Shown: positions 1 to 12,189, counted from the stretch's first letter. The stretch is DNA of 64,000 bases from Diadema setosum (GCA_033980235.1 CM067067.1:27426451-27490450); one strand, 5' to 3'. Numbers and translations are program-made. Notes: a model not told the origin generated them from the sequence alone.

Positions 1-363
1 ATGAATTATTGAAGTTTCTGCTCAGTCATTGCTGGATGAGAAGATTATTACAGCCTGTGATGTCATATGTGTACAACGATATAAAAAACAAAAACAAAGA
101 CAATTTAACATATTTCACTTTTCTCGCATAATAAAAGAACGCTGACTTGCCTCTTTCAGAAGGCAGGGGGAATAATATTACCTGTAACATACGTCAGCGA
201 CAAGTCGAGGAAATGTGCACTCCCCCCCCCCCCCCAAAAAAAAAAAAAAGAAATTTGTGAAATTCTCTTTATATTTTCCTTATATCGTTGTACGCATGTG
301 ACCTCATTCACTTTGGTAGTCTTCTCATCCAGCAGTGACTGAGCAGACACTTTAAAAATTCAT
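1..363. mobile_element. Fold-back (palindromic) element, truncated by window start
   Basis: Bases 1 to about 112 and about 255 to 363 are imperfect inverted copies of each other. Both carry tctgctcagtca, then gctggatgagaaga, then tacaacgatata in opposite order. The middle is a C-run followed by an A-run (about 219-249). The left arm begins at the first base of the window, so the true end may lie outside. No coding content; a MITE or fold-back element is inferred. Confidence 0.7.
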
Positions 364-540
364 ATTCTATGTGATTCAGAAGTAATGTTTAGAAGGAAAC
401 TCAAGACTGAACTGTTTCAATTGTAATTATGTTGTTCCTATATTTTGTGAATGTTGTACGTTGATGTATGTACAGCGCTTTGATCAGGTCCTGTAAAAGC
501 GCTCAATAAGAAATAGATATTATTATTATATTATTATCAT
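364..540 (+). mobile_element. 3' end of a non-LTR retrotransposon (LINE) or LINE-tailed SINE
   Basis: Codons at 376-426 read SEVMFRRKLKTELFQL then stop. This resembles the FKxxLKTxLF tail that ends many CR1/L2-type reverse transcriptases. About 40 bp downstream is tgtacagcgctttgat, followed by aaagcgctcaataag and an ATT-rich tail, the usual 3' layout of this LINE class. Only the last few dozen bases of coding sequence remain; the 5' part is absent because the fold-back element abuts it. Clade is not certain. Confidence 0.6.
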
Positions 541-545
541 AACTT

Positions 546-803
546 TTGAACAGATTGCCCGATTTTCCCCAAACAAGATCTGAGTGTGAATGCACCCATC
601 AATTCCACGATGATGCCTCAGCCGTCCAGGGGAGAGAGAGAATGACCTTCCCTGTATATCAATTGTATGTGATGACAGGGTCAGAGCCCCTGATGGCTTA
701 CAAGAAGCAGTTATTGGTTAGAGGGTCTAAGGCTAGACTAGTAGGATACAACGGAGTGGAACTTCCTATCAACCAACTCCTCCAAAACTTGCCAAGCCTC
801 TAA
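546..803 (+). other. Orphan 85-codon open frame, no recognised product
   Basis: An uninterrupted frame of 85 codons with no domain, signal peptide or membrane segment that I recognise. Its second half (for example GSKARLVGYNGVELP) looks more protein-like than its first. The upstream part reads like dispersed repeat DNA. It could be a decayed mobile-element exon or chance. I propose no function. Confidence 0.15.
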
Positions 804-920
804 TACAGGTGGCCTTGCGTAGGTACAAGAACTTGGAAAAAGAGAGAGAGGAGCTAGATTGACCACATACAATGTATTTTTAGGTTTTTGTTTTACTTAA
901 GTTGCTAGAAAATGTAACAG

Positions 921-943
921 CCCTCTCTCTCTCTCTCTCTCTT
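921..943. repeat. (CT)n microsatellite
   Basis: About ten CT units in a row, ending tcttctc. Confidence 0.9.
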
Positions 944-1028
944 CTCACTTTCCAGTTTTATTTTGTACTTCTCCCAACATTCCAAAAACCTGATGTGCCA
1001 TTGCAGGCTGGTGTAGCAGAAGAAATAT

Positions 1029-2090
1029 GACATGGCATCCTATAAAAGTCTGAACAATGAGGGCGCATTAAAATTTTGTTACCCAGAATAACCCCCATAA
1101 ACCTCCACAGCAAGTTTGAATGGTATCATACAAGAAATTTGACATGGCATCGAAATCGGAACACTGAGGGCACCGTTACCAGAAACTGTTGTGTCCTACT
1201 ATAGAATGAACACTCATACACCTCTTTCGCAAGTTTGCATAAAATCCATCGAGTAACAATCAAGTTATTGCATACATAAGCATTTTTGCAAATTTTGTCC
1301 TGATCAGGGTGACCTTTGACCCTGTAAAAGGTGGAACAGTGGGGGCAGCAATATCAATATGTAAAGGTGTCTAGATCTGACTATAATAGTTTACATACCA
1401 AATTTGAAAGAAAAAAAAAATCAGTCAAGAAAAACAGCGAGGATCGTACACACAAGCAGACCCTGAAATATTTACCGCTTCGTGTATAAAGACGGAACAA
1501 GCGAGGGCGCCACCACCAAAAATAATAGGCATCTTTATTTTACTATAATGCACCTCTTTGCCAAATTTGAAGACAATCTGATAAGAAATGTGGCTGATAG
1601 AGCGCACACAAGAAATGTGACATGGCATCCAATTCGGAACACTGAGGGCGCCGTCACCACAAACTGTTGTGTCCTTCATGTAGAATGACCACCAATACAC
1701 CTCCTTAGCAAGTCTGAATAAAATCCCTTGAGTAACAATCAAGTTATTGCATTTAAAAAGGCACTTTTGCACATTTTGACATGATCAGGGTGACCTTTGA
1801 CTCTGTAAAAGGTGGAACAGTGAGTGCAGCATCAATAGGTATAGGTGTATATTGACTATGATACATTTACATATACCAAATTTGAAAAAATCGGTCAAGA
1901 AACAAGGACAGCGTCGCACACACAAGCAGACCCTGTTAAATATACCTTTTCATGTATAAAGACGGAACAAGCGAGGGCGCTATCACCAAAAACAATAGGC
2001 GTCTTCGTTTTACCATAATACACCTTCATGCCAAATTTGAAGATGATCTAAGGAGAACTGCAGTCAGTAGAGCGCTCACAAGAAAATCTC
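1029..2090. repeat. Tandem repeat, 478-bp unit, about two full copies plus a diverged one
   Basis: The phrase gacatggcatc begins at 1141 and again at 1619. The next ~460 bp run parallel: gaacactgagggc, aactgttgtgtcc, gtaacaatcaagttattgc, gggtgacctttgac, caagcagaccctg, gacggaacaagcgagggcgc. A third, more diverged start lies at 1029. Short frames here (for example 1482-1688) are by-products of the repeat. Confidence 0.85.
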
Positions 2091-2125
2091 TGCGGCGGAC
2101 GCGGCGGCGGCCAAATCCATAGTAT

Positions 2126-2146
2126 TCCCCGAAATCCGTTCGGGGA
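2126..2146. repeat. Small perfect hairpin
   Basis: tccccgaa and ttcgggga form an 8-bp stem around a 5-nt loop, just after a GCGGCGGC-rich stretch at the end of the 478-bp repeat. Confidence 0.6.
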
Positions 2147-2855
2147 TACAATAATATGCCGTTGTGTGTTTGCCCACCTGTGTTAAAAAACCAGGCATCA
2201 GTGTAGTAAATAGAGAATAATGATAGGCTTTGATAGCTCAGGATGAAGAGTCAAAGGAGACTTGGCACTTCCAAATTTATTGGCAGGCTGATAGGTCAAT
2301 GTTATGTAAATATATTAAGGACTACCAGAAGTAGAACACATGTTATTTTTAAGATTGGTTTGTCAAATCTCGGCACTTACTTTTGCAACAGCCGAGCCAC
2401 GTGTTAGGCAGAATCACATTATTGTGTGTTTATAGGTACTTGTACAAAGTCAATCCTGTGCTCATGGTCAGTGATTGATTTTATTTCCGCAAAATAAAAT
2501 ATGTACATCACTTCTTGTTGAATAATACAAAGACATTATCACAAAAGTACATGAAACTGCGGCTGGATGGCCCTACTTAGCTCCGCCCTCATGGTGGAGC
2601 TGTTCTACCGAGGGGTCCAGAAGAAAACACACTCGGTATATCTGTCATAGTTAGATGGGATCTTCTCCTCGATTATGGAGTCATATCCAAGTACTCACAC
2701 AGATAGTGCTGATATTTGTAGTTGTGGACATACATTGTAGACATGAGTGATAATATTTAGAGTGGTGTAGAATGTAGGCTTGTATAGTGTAAATACATTT
2801 GTGTTTATATGAACGCACGATAGTTTGTGTCGTCCTGTTATTGCTTGATACATCT
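2147..2855. other. No recognisable feature
   Basis: AT-rich single-copy-looking DNA. No long frame, RNA gene or clear repeat seen. Confidence 0.5.
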
Positions 2856-2857
2856 TA

Positions 2858-4515
2858 ACTCCTCAAAAAAAGTTATGCAATTCAAGTTTGAGGGGTAATA
2901 TATCTCTTGTTGCTTCATCATTATACGTGGTATCATTAGAAAGCTTGATTATTCCTCTTTACAATGGTGTGGAATCTGCTGTGATTATGTAATCATGGAA
3001 TGTGCAGTACTCTTGAAATGTTGCAAAAAGCATTGTTTTCAACGCCGAAGTGTTTTGTAAAGAAGGGAAGTGTTTTGAAAAGTGCCCAGATGACAGTGCA
3101 TGTCTTGCACGAATGTGTGCCAGAGCTGCAGTTTACTGAGTAGTCGTTTGTGAGATTTTTAAAGATGCCACGCTTATCGAATCTCCTAAAGGCCCAAGCA
3201 ATTGGACAACTCCAAGCAGGTGTACCCCAAAAGGATGTTGCGGCCCGGTTTGGGGTTAGCGCAAGCACCAGATCAAGATTGCGAGTTAAATTTCTTGAAA
3301 GTGGGGAAGTTAAAGACAGGCAGACCGAGGAGTGGGCGTCCCACAAAGACAACCCTGCAAGAAGATCGTTGCATCACACTGTCTGCATTAAAGAACAGAA
3401 AGCTATCCACGAGAAATCTCGGAGACAGATTTGCAAGGCGATTTGGTAGAAGATTGTCTGATCAGACAATCAGGAACCGGCTCCACGCAACCAACTTGCG
3501 TTCTCGCAAAGCTGCAAGAAAACCGGCAATGACTGCCTTCCACCATCATGCCCTTATGCACTGGTGTCGTGAACACTTGCGATGGAACCAGGAGATGTGG
3601 CAGTCTGTTTTCCGATGAGTCGAGATTCTGTCTCAGGAAGCTGGACGATAGGATCAAGGTTTGGCGACGTCCTGGCGAACGATTTGCAGATTCTTGCGTC
3701 GACAGAGTCACAGCATTTTGAGGGGGAAGTGTAATGGTGTGGGGCGGCATCTCAGCAGTGGGCAAAACGCCGCTTATCGTCATTGATGGCAACATGACGG
3801 CCCAGCAATACAGAGATGAAGTCCTTCAGCCAGTGGCACTTCCGTATTTGCGCCGTAATTACCCTTGACCGATTGCTGTCTTCCAAGATGACAACGCTCG
3901 TCCGCATAGAGCAAGGATCATCAACGAGTTACCTGCTGGATGAGGGCATTGAGAGGATGGAATGGCCAGCGACCAGCCCTAACCTCAATCCCATCGAACA
4001 CTTGCGCGATCAGCTCGGCCGGTCTGCCAGGCAGAGAGTGACTGATCGCACGATGTGTTGGTAGACCTGCGACTGATCCTCGTTGAAGAGTGGAACGCCA
4101 TCCCACAGCTTCGTGTGACAAAGGCTGGTGAAGAGCATGAGGAGGAGGTGTCAGGCCACATAGTTGCTGTGCTTGGGTCGTCTACCCGCTACTGTCCCAA
4201 TGAGATGTAACCATTTCTCAATAAATGGAGAGGAGACAGTGACAGAAAAAAAAGTGTCTGTGTCTTCATTCTTCTGTCATGAAGTTTGGATGAATTCACT
4301 ACTGAAAACAACAAATTTTGCAACATTTCATTTTTGACCTTGCTTCATATTCAGAGAGACTGTGAGTTCCCTGATTGCATAAGTATCACAAGTGACACAT
4401 CATGGTAAAGCGGAATAATCAAGCTTTCTAATGATACCACATTCACGTATGATGATGAAGCAACAAGAGATGTATTCCCCCTCAAACTTGAATTGCAGAA
4501 CTTTTTACAGGAATT
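2858..4515 (+). mobile_element. Tc1/mariner-type DNA transposon, inactive
   Basis: A ~1.66-kb element bounded by TA at 2856-2857 and 4516-4517. Long terminal inverted repeats of roughly 185-215 bp (about 2858-3042 and 4303-4515) share gcaattcaagtttgaggg, tctcttgttgcttcatcat, ggtatcattagaaagcttg and gaaatgttgcaaaa. A degraded transposase lies between them. TA duplication, size and transposase type all fit the Tc1/mariner superfamily. The outermost bases differ between arms, so the exact ends are uncertain by a few bases. Confidence 0.88.
3165..4210 (+). pseudogene. Tc1-type transposase pseudogene
   Basis: The original enzyme would bind the element's inverted repeats and catalyse cut-and-paste transposition. 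The first ~60 residues form a helix-turn-helix (AQAIGQLQAG, then VAARFGVS), followed by a second DNA-binding region containing SGRPTKTT and SDQTIRNRL. The catalytic core is recognisable: SDESRFCL (Asp codon 3614), VMVWGGIS, FQDDNARPH (Asp codons 3887 and 3890) and NPIEHL (Glu codon 3996), a DD34E-like spacing. The length of about 345 codons matches full-length Tc1 transposases. It is broken by frameshifts near 3320-3345 and 3605, stops near 3718 and 3866, and a further shift near 3950. The ATG at 3165 (MPRLSNLLK) is the likely original start, directly before the helix-turn-helix. Clearly dead. Confidence 0.9.
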
Positions 4516-4720
4516 TATTTTCCCTCTTTTTCCTATCCTCCCCCTCATTCTTCTTCCTCTTTTCCTTCTTATTCTTCCTCTTTCCTTCCTTTTCTTTTTC
4601 TTCTTATTCTTCTTGTCCAGCTTACTCCATCTTTTCTTATTCTTCTTTCCTTCTATTTTTCTTTTCCTTCTTCTTCTTCTTTGCTTTCAGCCTTTCTTCC
4701 TCCTCCTACTTCTGACCCTG
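4516..4720. repeat. Polypyrimidine (CTT-rich) low-complexity tract
   Basis: Some 200 bp of almost pure C/T on the plus strand. The two overlapping frames through it (F/L/S-rich) are artefacts. It starts at the right end of the Tc1 element. Confidence 0.9.
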
Positions 4721-5197
4721 TCGTACTCTTTGAATTACTGAAAATTCAGATACTTGTGGAATTTTAGATAATCTGCAAGTGTTAAAGTGTATAACGCTTA
4801 ACTGTGGTTTGACGCGTAGCAGTTTTGAGGATTGTGTCATACTTAAAGTATAACTTTCTAATCGAGAACCTGCACCTACACATACCTGCAGGTATTTTTG
4901 CGTTTTGTACGCATTGTTATTAGACTGTATGTTAATTTTGATGCTTTTCATGTTACTAAGCATGTAGCATATCTTCTGCCCTGTTTTAATAGCGGAACAT
5001 TTATGAAATAAAACGGGTCTTACACCCGACAGGGCTGTGTAACCCAGGTTAATGCTTCAAGCTATCATTGATTTGCGTACCCTTACATTTGGTAGTATGG
5101 ATGGTGTACAGCTTTTCAATCTCAACTGAGAATTCTGTTGGCTTGGCTCAGGAGTGAATTCTTGTTGCTAGAATACGACACAAAAGAGGGCAGGAAG
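4721..5197. other. No firm feature; possible 5' non-coding part of the gypsy element
   Basis: This lies directly upstream of the gag remnant, where an LTR and primer-binding site would be expected. I could not find a matching second LTR, so no LTR is called. Confidence 0.3.
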
Positions 5198-6226
5198 ATG
5201 GCCACTGTGGCGGAGTTGCAGGGGAAGATAGAGAGACTGACAACAGAACTGAGGAGCAGGGAGGTGTACTTTCCACGAAAGTAGGAAAATTGGGCCATTC
5301 AACGGCTAAGACGGGACATCAGTGAGGGACTTTGTTGAAGACATACGAGCTGGTATTAAGCTGAGGAGACTTCTGGAGGACGCCATCCACTACGTCAACG
5401 CGCATCTAGAGGAGGTGGCAAGGCAGGAGGTGAGACATCGACCAGCTAAGGATAAGAAGGATGCAGAGGCGATTGTTGATGTCCTGGAGGATACATTTGG
5501 AGATCGGCTTACGAGCGGCCAACTGCTTCGACAAATTCATGGCAGTACCCAGAGGAGCGACGAGTCCGTCGCACAGTATGTCTATACCCTGCTTGCCCTA
5601 AGTGCCCGTCTGGAAGAAAAAGAGGGAGCTCTGACCGTGGATAGAGATATCAAGAGCAATTTCAGGAAGGACTACGTGTTGAGGGAAGTCAGGCGTCTAT
5701 TGAAGGAAAGACCCAGCTTCACCTTCCTTGAGGTCAGGGACTGGACGGTGGAAATGGAGGAAGGATACTGAGGCCTCCCTTCGCCAAACCGACGGGGAAA
5801 AGTATCCCAGATGGCGGCATCTCTCGGAATGAGCCCGATGGTTGAAGGGCTAACAGCAGACATTCGAAGCCACACAGCTGTTCTGGAGAAGATGAGAGTC
5901 CAGCAGGAAGCTTCAGTCTCAGACTAACTAAGCTGGAAGAGAGAAAGCAAAGTACTGCGGGACGTCAGCCTTCAGTGGACATGCGTGATGTAGAATGCTA
6001 TCGCTGCAGACAATATGGACATTAAGCAAGAACATGCCAGATGCCACCCTTCAACCACATGCCACAACAGGCATCAGGACACCACCTGCCTAAGCAGTCC
6101 AGTCACAGCCAACACCAGGAGCTGCCTAACAATTCCCCCTCTCGGGAAACTAACCTCAGCCAGCTAGGCTTGGAGCCAAGCCCTGTGTGTAGATTTCGGA
6201 GGACGGGAGGACGGCTCACGTAAAGA
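5198..6226 (+). pseudogene. gag: Gypsy gag remnant with CCHC zinc knuckle
   Basis: Gag would form the particle and bind the element's RNA. MATVAELQGKIERL at 5198 is a plausible start with coiled-coil character. The frame stops near 5282 and resumes at 5322-5771 as a helical capsid-like stretch containing ADAEAIVDVL-like and DTFGDRLTSGQLLRQI-like phrases, the usual retrotrans_gag pattern. At 5996-6037 a zinc knuckle of form C-x2-C-x4-H-x4-C is visible, with a stop codon directly after its His. Several frameshifts separate the pieces. Family assignment is firm from order and context; exact ends are not. Confidence 0.75.
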
Positions 6227-6234
6227 GAGAACAG

Positions 6235-7517
6235 GGAAAAAATTGTTGCAGAATGCCCCATAATCAAGGTAACACTTAACGGGGTAGGACTTTTGGCTGT
6301 GGTAGATGCAGGATCCCAAGTGACGACTATCACAGCCGAGTGTTTCCAGCAATCTTTTCCGGAGTCAGACCTGACTAAAATCAACTGGCTCACCCTCAAC
6401 ACAGCCAACGTGACAGAAATCCCATACTTGGGGTGCTTTGAGGAATTCTTATGACCAGAGCTTTCAACATCCCACAGTATCCATTCTACTGGGAATGAAT
6501 GTTCTCCGGGAATTGCCTGCGGAGACCATAACGACCATAATGGGTTCAAACGTTTCTCAAATACATGCAGAGGTAGCCACTCCTGGACGGACCATTTTAG
6601 GTCTTGTGCGTGTTGCAGGCTGGGAGAAGGTTCGAGTACCGGCTCAATTATCACAAGTCACAGCGGTTACAGGACCTACTTGCCCAGCTAGTATGGCTGT
6701 GGTGATCGACAATAAAAAGGTCTGACAATCAACCCAACACTGACATTTTCTCCGAGAAGTCAAATGTTGGCCCAACTGGTTAATACCACTACAGGAGACT
6801 TCCTTTTGCCTGCTAGGACTCATATTGGATGTGCTCAACTGGCCACAACAATCGACGATAACAGTGTTGTATGCGAACTAGTTGAAGTACATGGAAATTC
6901 AGGCACTCATAGCCAAGAGGAGCTATTCAACACTTCAGGACTGATGTGGGAGGGCCTAACTCCTGAGCAGAGGCAACAGGCAGAGGCATTACTGTTGCAA
7001 AATGCAGATGTCTTTGCCCGTTCTGATGAAGACCTCGGTTATACTGAAATATCACCCACAAGGTTAGAACTGTCGATGATGAATCCATCAAACTCCCTTG
7101 CCGGAGGGTTCCCCCATCTCAACTGGAGGAAGTGAGGGAACACATTCAAAAACTCCTTGAGAAGGAAATCACAAAGGAAAGTACAAGTCCGTATACATCG
7201 CCCATCGTCCTGGTTCGAAAAGCAGATGGCACCTTGCGGTTGTGTGCTGGTTACCGCAAGTTAAATCAGAAAACGAGAAAAGATGCGCATCCGATCCCAG
7301 GATCGATGAGTCAATGGACGCTCTCCATGGAACAAAATGGTTTTCAACTCTGGATCTACTGTCAGGTTATCATCAGGTTGCCATGGCAGAGGAGGACCAG
7401 CATAAGACAGGTTTCACAACGCCTTTTGGTTTATACGCGTACGTCCGAATGCCATTTGGGCTGTGCAATGTGCCTAGGACATTTCAACAATTGATGCAAG
7501 CCTGTCTTGGTGACCAG
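6235..7517 (+). pseudogene. pol: Gypsy pol remnant, left part: protease and N-terminal half of reverse transcriptase
   Basis: AVVDAGSQVTTI (6295-6330) is the aspartic protease active site, with D-A-G in place of the usual D-T/S-G. Reverse transcriptase follows from about 7020: VFARSDEDLGYT, then TSPIVLVRKADGTLRLC, AGYRKLN (usually DYRxLN, so the Asp is lost), STLDLLSGYHQV with the motif-A Asp, and MPFGLCNVPRTFQ. The frame shifts near 7095 and 7295, with further breaks between 6450 and 6760. Coding similarity stops abruptly at 7517, at the CAG that begins the insertion. A long antisense frame at 6103-6654 is only its shadow. Confidence 0.85.
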
Positions 7518-7533
7518 GGGTCCGTTTCATGAA

Positions 7534-7790
7534 AGTCTTAAGAGAGACTTTCTCTCTCCTAAGTCACACTTAGGAGAGACTTTGCTAAAAACCGTTTCAT
7601 GAAAAAGCTATCGCATAAAGCTATCACATAAACTCAGACTTAGGAGAGACTTTTTCTACAAACCATTTCATGAACGAAGCTAGCACATAAAGTCTCTCCT
7701 AACTTGGCAAAGCTATCACATAAATCTAGGAGTGGTCAGGAGCACTCCTAAGTTTATGTGATAGCTTTTTCAGAGAGCCATTGTATCAAA
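7534..7790. repeat. Left subterminal repeats of the 11.6-kb insertion
   Basis: Multiple copies of taggagagactt, tttcatgaa and agctatcacataaa in both orientations, ending with tttatgtgatagcttttt. Such clusters beside terminal repeats are typical transposase-binding regions in DNA transposons. Confidence 0.65.
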
Positions 7791-9120
7791 CTTTTTTCTC
7801 ATTTTTGGAGAAATTGACCCCAAATTTGGCATGTGTGACCACTGTCAAAGGTAGATGTGCAAGACATCTTTTTCGTTAATATCGCGTAATGCTTTGCCAT
7901 GGCAACGACATATTTTCATAAAATCATACAAATTATTGTGGATTACACTACTACACTCAGTTTTAAAGCAATGCAGTTGAAATTCAGCATAGAATCAGAT
8001 CAAAGTAATGTGTAGTTGTGCAAGACGCTTTTTTCCGTGTGTGGATGTGAAGAAATCTGTTGCCATGGCAACAACAGTTTTTTTCTATACCAATCATACA
8101 AAGAAATATGTGGATTGATCTAACTTCGTATAGTTTTTTAGCATTTGACCTAAATTTTGGCACATGTGACCGCTATAGTATGTAGATGTGCAGAACTAAT
8201 CTTTTGTTGATGTTGAACAATGCGTTGCCATGGTAACAGCATTTTTTTTTTCACTTAAAAGCACCTAAAAATATTGTGAATTCAGATAAATTTGTCAGTC
8301 TTTGAGCAATGGCTTGAAATTTGGCACATGTGACCGGTATAGTACGTAGATGTGCAAACTTCATTTTTCGTCATTGTTGAACAATGCGTTGCCATGGTAA
8401 CAACAGACTTTGAATAAAAAGCATACAAAACTATTGTGGATTCAGTCATCTCCCTCAGCTTTTGAGCATTTGGCTTGAAATTTGGCACATGTGACCACTA
8501 TGATATGCAGTTGTGCAAATTTCAATCTTTCATAGATATGGAACATTGTGTTGCCATGGTAACAGCATTTTCAATGAATATAATACAAAAAATTTGTGGA
8601 TTCAGTTTACTCCTTCAGTATTTGAGCATTTTACTTGAAATTTGGCACATGAGACTGCTAAAGTACATTGACTGATGTGCGAATTTCTTCTTTGATCGTT
8701 GTCAATGTGTTGCCATGGTAACAGAGTATTCTGAATGAAAATCATATAAAAATACTGTGGATTCAGCTAACTTCCTCAGCTTTTGAGCATTTGACTTGAT
8801 ATTTGACACATGTGACAGTCATAATATGTATTTGTGCAAACCTTTCTTTCAAATTTTCTTCCATTAATATTGGACAGTGTGTTGCCATGGTAACATAATT
8901 TTTTTATGAAAATCATAGGACTTACCAGTTTATTCATCCAACTCCCTCAGTTTTTGAGCACTTGATTTGCGATACGTAATTATGACACATATGACGAACA
9001 GATTTTTTTAATAAACAAAACACAACTTTATTCAATGTTGAACAATGCGTTCCCATGGTAACAACTTTAAAAAAAAATAAAACCGTATAAAGTTAGTGCT
9101 GGTTGAACGAACTCCCTCAG
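7790..9120. repeat. Minisatellite of ~165 bp, eight units, each with an X-box-like palindrome
   Basis: The units share gttgccatggyaac, a following gtggattcag, then ctccctcagtttttgagca, then gaaatttggcacatgtgacc. The palindrome starts near 7893, then at 8059, 8224, 8388, 8550, 8709, 8881 and 9049, giving spacings of 159-172 bp. The copy at 8059-8072 is the perfect 14-mer. Units are diverged elsewhere, whereas the palindrome is nearly constant. Short frames in this block are repeat artefacts. Confidence 0.9.
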
Positions 9121-9298
9121 TTGGAGGTGGGGGTAAAAATCACAATGAGTGATAGTTCAAGTTTCTGCAGGTATTCATGGTTTCATACTTGGATTTGATT
9201 TTACTCATCAATTGCCACAATTGAAACACATTTCATTTAAAGATGCAGAATGACAAGCGCCGATAATGATTCATTCACCACTATCAATTTCATACTCA

Positions 9299-10295
9299 TT
9301 AACCCTATTAAGCCCAAGCTATTTTGACCCTTTCCAGGCCCAAGGGGGGGGGGGGGAGCACATTGTGCCCCCTATATAACTTTGTTATTGTTTGATATCT
9401 CATCGTCATATTTGGCACATGGGTAGAGCAACTCATACTCTACATGACCGCATACTTGAGGTTTTTTCAAGGTCACCCATAGAGGGCGCTATTTATCAAA
9501 ATATAAAGAAATACATAGGAAATATGCTAAAAACATGATTTTTCTGTATGCTTTCTTTATCCCCAGTATATTTATGGCCAATTATGACCAATATTTTTCA
9601 TATTTGCCACAAATAATGTGCAAGTCAAAGCTGATTATTTGTTATGGTTGAAATTTCTCAAGGTCACCACATGGGGGCGCTATTCATAACAAAATAAAGA
9701 AATACATTATGAGACCTATGATGTATTGTTTGGGATAGGTACATGCATAGTAATCATATTTCATATTCCCATAATATTGGAATTTTAAGTTTGCAGATTG
9801 ATAATGTGATAAACAAATGATATTAGAGGTATAACTTGGGTGAAGAAATCAAAATGACACAAAATAGAACGTCAATCTTTGGAAAATACTGTTATTTTCA
9901 AGCATCTCTATTATATCTATTGTTTTATGCTGTTGGCACAGAAAAACAAAGGAAATAATAGGAAAAACATTTCAAGGCCATAATTACTTCACATTCTGCT
10001 TCTTCAGCAAATTTCAGCCAAGAAACGCCCATTTCACACATTATAATATTGTAAATTTGAATTGGAACAGAAAAATACGCAAAAATCTGACTGACATGGT
10101 TGTCAGTTTATGGTTGCCATGGAAACCAGCAATATCAAATATAGCTAAATTATATATCAAAACGTTTGGAATAAGATTTTAGGAAAAGTCACCAAATTTG
10201 GTTAAAATTGGATACAGGGCGAAGGAGTGGCGAATGAAAATCTGGTAGAGGGCACAATGTGCCCCCCCCCCCCCTCTTGGGCTTTATAGGGTTAA
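9299..10295. mobile_element. TTAA-flanked non-autonomous element (piggyBac-like ends)
   Basis: TTAA at 9299-9302 and 10292-10295 flank ends that read ccctattaagcccaag (left) and ccctataaagcccaag (right, inverted). These are followed by a G/C run and gcacattgtgcccc in each arm. TTAA target sites with CCCT ends are the hallmark of piggyBac-type elements. Internally two related blocks (about 9460-9520 and 9650-9710) share aaggtcacc, gggcgctatt and ataaagaaataca. No transposase. It lies inside the 11.6-kb insertion. Confidence 0.75.
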
Positions 10296-11223
10296 TATTA
10301 GTTCTACACAATTTAACTACATGTCATGTGACAGATTATGTAACTGCAGAAACTATTGAAACAGTTGTTGCTGTCAAATTGTCATATTCTGGTTGCCTGA
10401 TTCATTGGAAAATCTGATCTTGAAAACATGTATTTTATTATTCAATATCGTCATAATCAGAGCACAATTATCATAACCACAATGATGATACTGGTTAGAG
10501 TCTTTGTGAAATTATTATCACTCACAGTATTTTCTGGTATTACACTCTACTTCATTTCTACATAATAACTTATTCTTAATTATATCTTTCTGATCAAATT
10601 ATACTTGCCCGCGTAGATATAATTTTCTAACTTGGTTACATAAAGTTTGCCGTCACACGCCTGGAAACAATAAAAAAAATAATGCACTGCAACGTTCACT
10701 GGTGTATTTATGTTTGGATCACTTATACCTCAACACATCTTTCATAATCATTTGAAATATTTTCATGGTTTATTAATTAAATTGTGAAAGCAGCTGAACT
10801 TCAAGCAATTCTATCATTGCAAATATTTGGTGAGCAAACAATGATGTGTGTTGCAATCCACTCTTTTTGCACTCTGAGGTTCCCTACATCAGAATACTAA
10901 TTATGATAATAGTAGTAATAATAATGACCTTGTCTACTACACAATAGCTTTTATTCATCAAAGCAATCAGAAATCAGACTGTTATGTGCTGACAGAGATT
11001 TGCATTTGTCCATTTTAAAATGGTTTCTTCCACTTTACTATAAATCTTCTTTTCGGTTTTTTTTAATCTTTTTTTTTATTTCATTTTTTTTTTAGTGTGC
11101 TTCGATTCACCCGTTTGCTTTTCACCAACTTTTTTGCATGCTTAGCTGTTCTGTTTTGCTTTGCAATGCATTTGTTTCTCTTTTCTTCTAAGGGGGATTT
11201 ATCTCATTTCTGGTTTTGGTTAA
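10296..11223. other. No recognisable feature
   Basis: AT-rich DNA with a T-rich stretch near 11055-11095. The frame at 11097-11294 is hydrophobic but has no recognised homology. Confidence 0.4.
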
Positions 11224-11759
11224 AGGTCCAGTTTACCTTTGGGAGCAGTGATTTCAAAAATGTTCAAGATATCACATTTGATGCATATGCGTAGGTCTGT
11301 TGTATCATAAAACATCCTACCATATGAAATATTTGCAATAAAACCTAAAATATAAGGAAATATCAGGGTTTTTCTCAATAAACCGTAACTGTATACGGTT
11401 TAGTCTGGAAACATTTTTATTATAACTATTGTTCACATTTCGTGTATTTAACAACACTTAACATCGATTATACGGATTCAAATTTTGACAGTGGTTGTTT
11501 CTATCCCTAACTCACATTTTAGAGCTATTTTAAAGCACTAATGCTTTCATCTGCAAATGGTGAATTATGCCTTTAATGCCTGGCAAAGCACTTATGCCAT
11601 CACCTATGGACTCGTCTATGACAAAACTCTGAGTGAAGTTCAGCAGTCAAACTGCAATAGTCTGATTGTAGCTTCATATCTAACACTGCAATTGTGACTC
11701 TGCATCACAAAACCCCCAAAAAGTCACAAAAAGTCACCAAACATGGATTTTTGGTTAAA

Positions 11760-12005
11760 GGGATGGCGTAGTTTTGGTTGAGACCTGGTTTCAGATTTTT
11801 TTTTTTTGTGATATAATGAGAAACCTCTTCTGAAATATGAAAGGGCACATAATTCCAAGAAGAATTCAATGTTTACTTGATGAAATTGGTTTTGAAATGG
11901 CTGAAATATGCAAAATAAAGCGATTCCTAATAAAAGGTGGAACCAACCTTTCATTAGAATCGCTTTTACTTTGTTTTACTTTGTTTTTGGATGTCTCAGC
12001 AGACT
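11760..12005. mobile_element. Fold-back element, same family as 29715-29965
   Basis: Arms converge on aaaaggtgg / ccaaccttt near 11932-11955 and contain gattcctaataaaag versus cattagaatcgctttt. The left arm shares ttggttttgaaatggctga with the element at 29.8 kb. Imperfect and decayed. Confidence 0.6.
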
Positions 12006-12189
12006 CTAAGATTTAAAATGATGTACAACTCAATTCAGATGGACTCTCCTAACCTATATTAGAAAAGCACAACCTCTGCAAACTCATAATCCTTTCCATG
12101 TTAGTTCCGACTTCCAGTTGTTTTGCTGGTTGTGAAACATTGATGTGTATACTACGTAAAAGATTACAGCCGAAATAATTAATGAAATC

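Noticed and set aside
4431..4741. Ser/Phe/Leu-rich membrane-like proteins
   Set aside because: They are translations of the polypyrimidine tract next to the Tc1 element.
6103..6654. 183-codon minus-strand frame, the longest on that strand
   Set aside because: It lies antisense to the gypsy gag/protease region, whose motifs are clear on the plus strand; it has no domain of its own.
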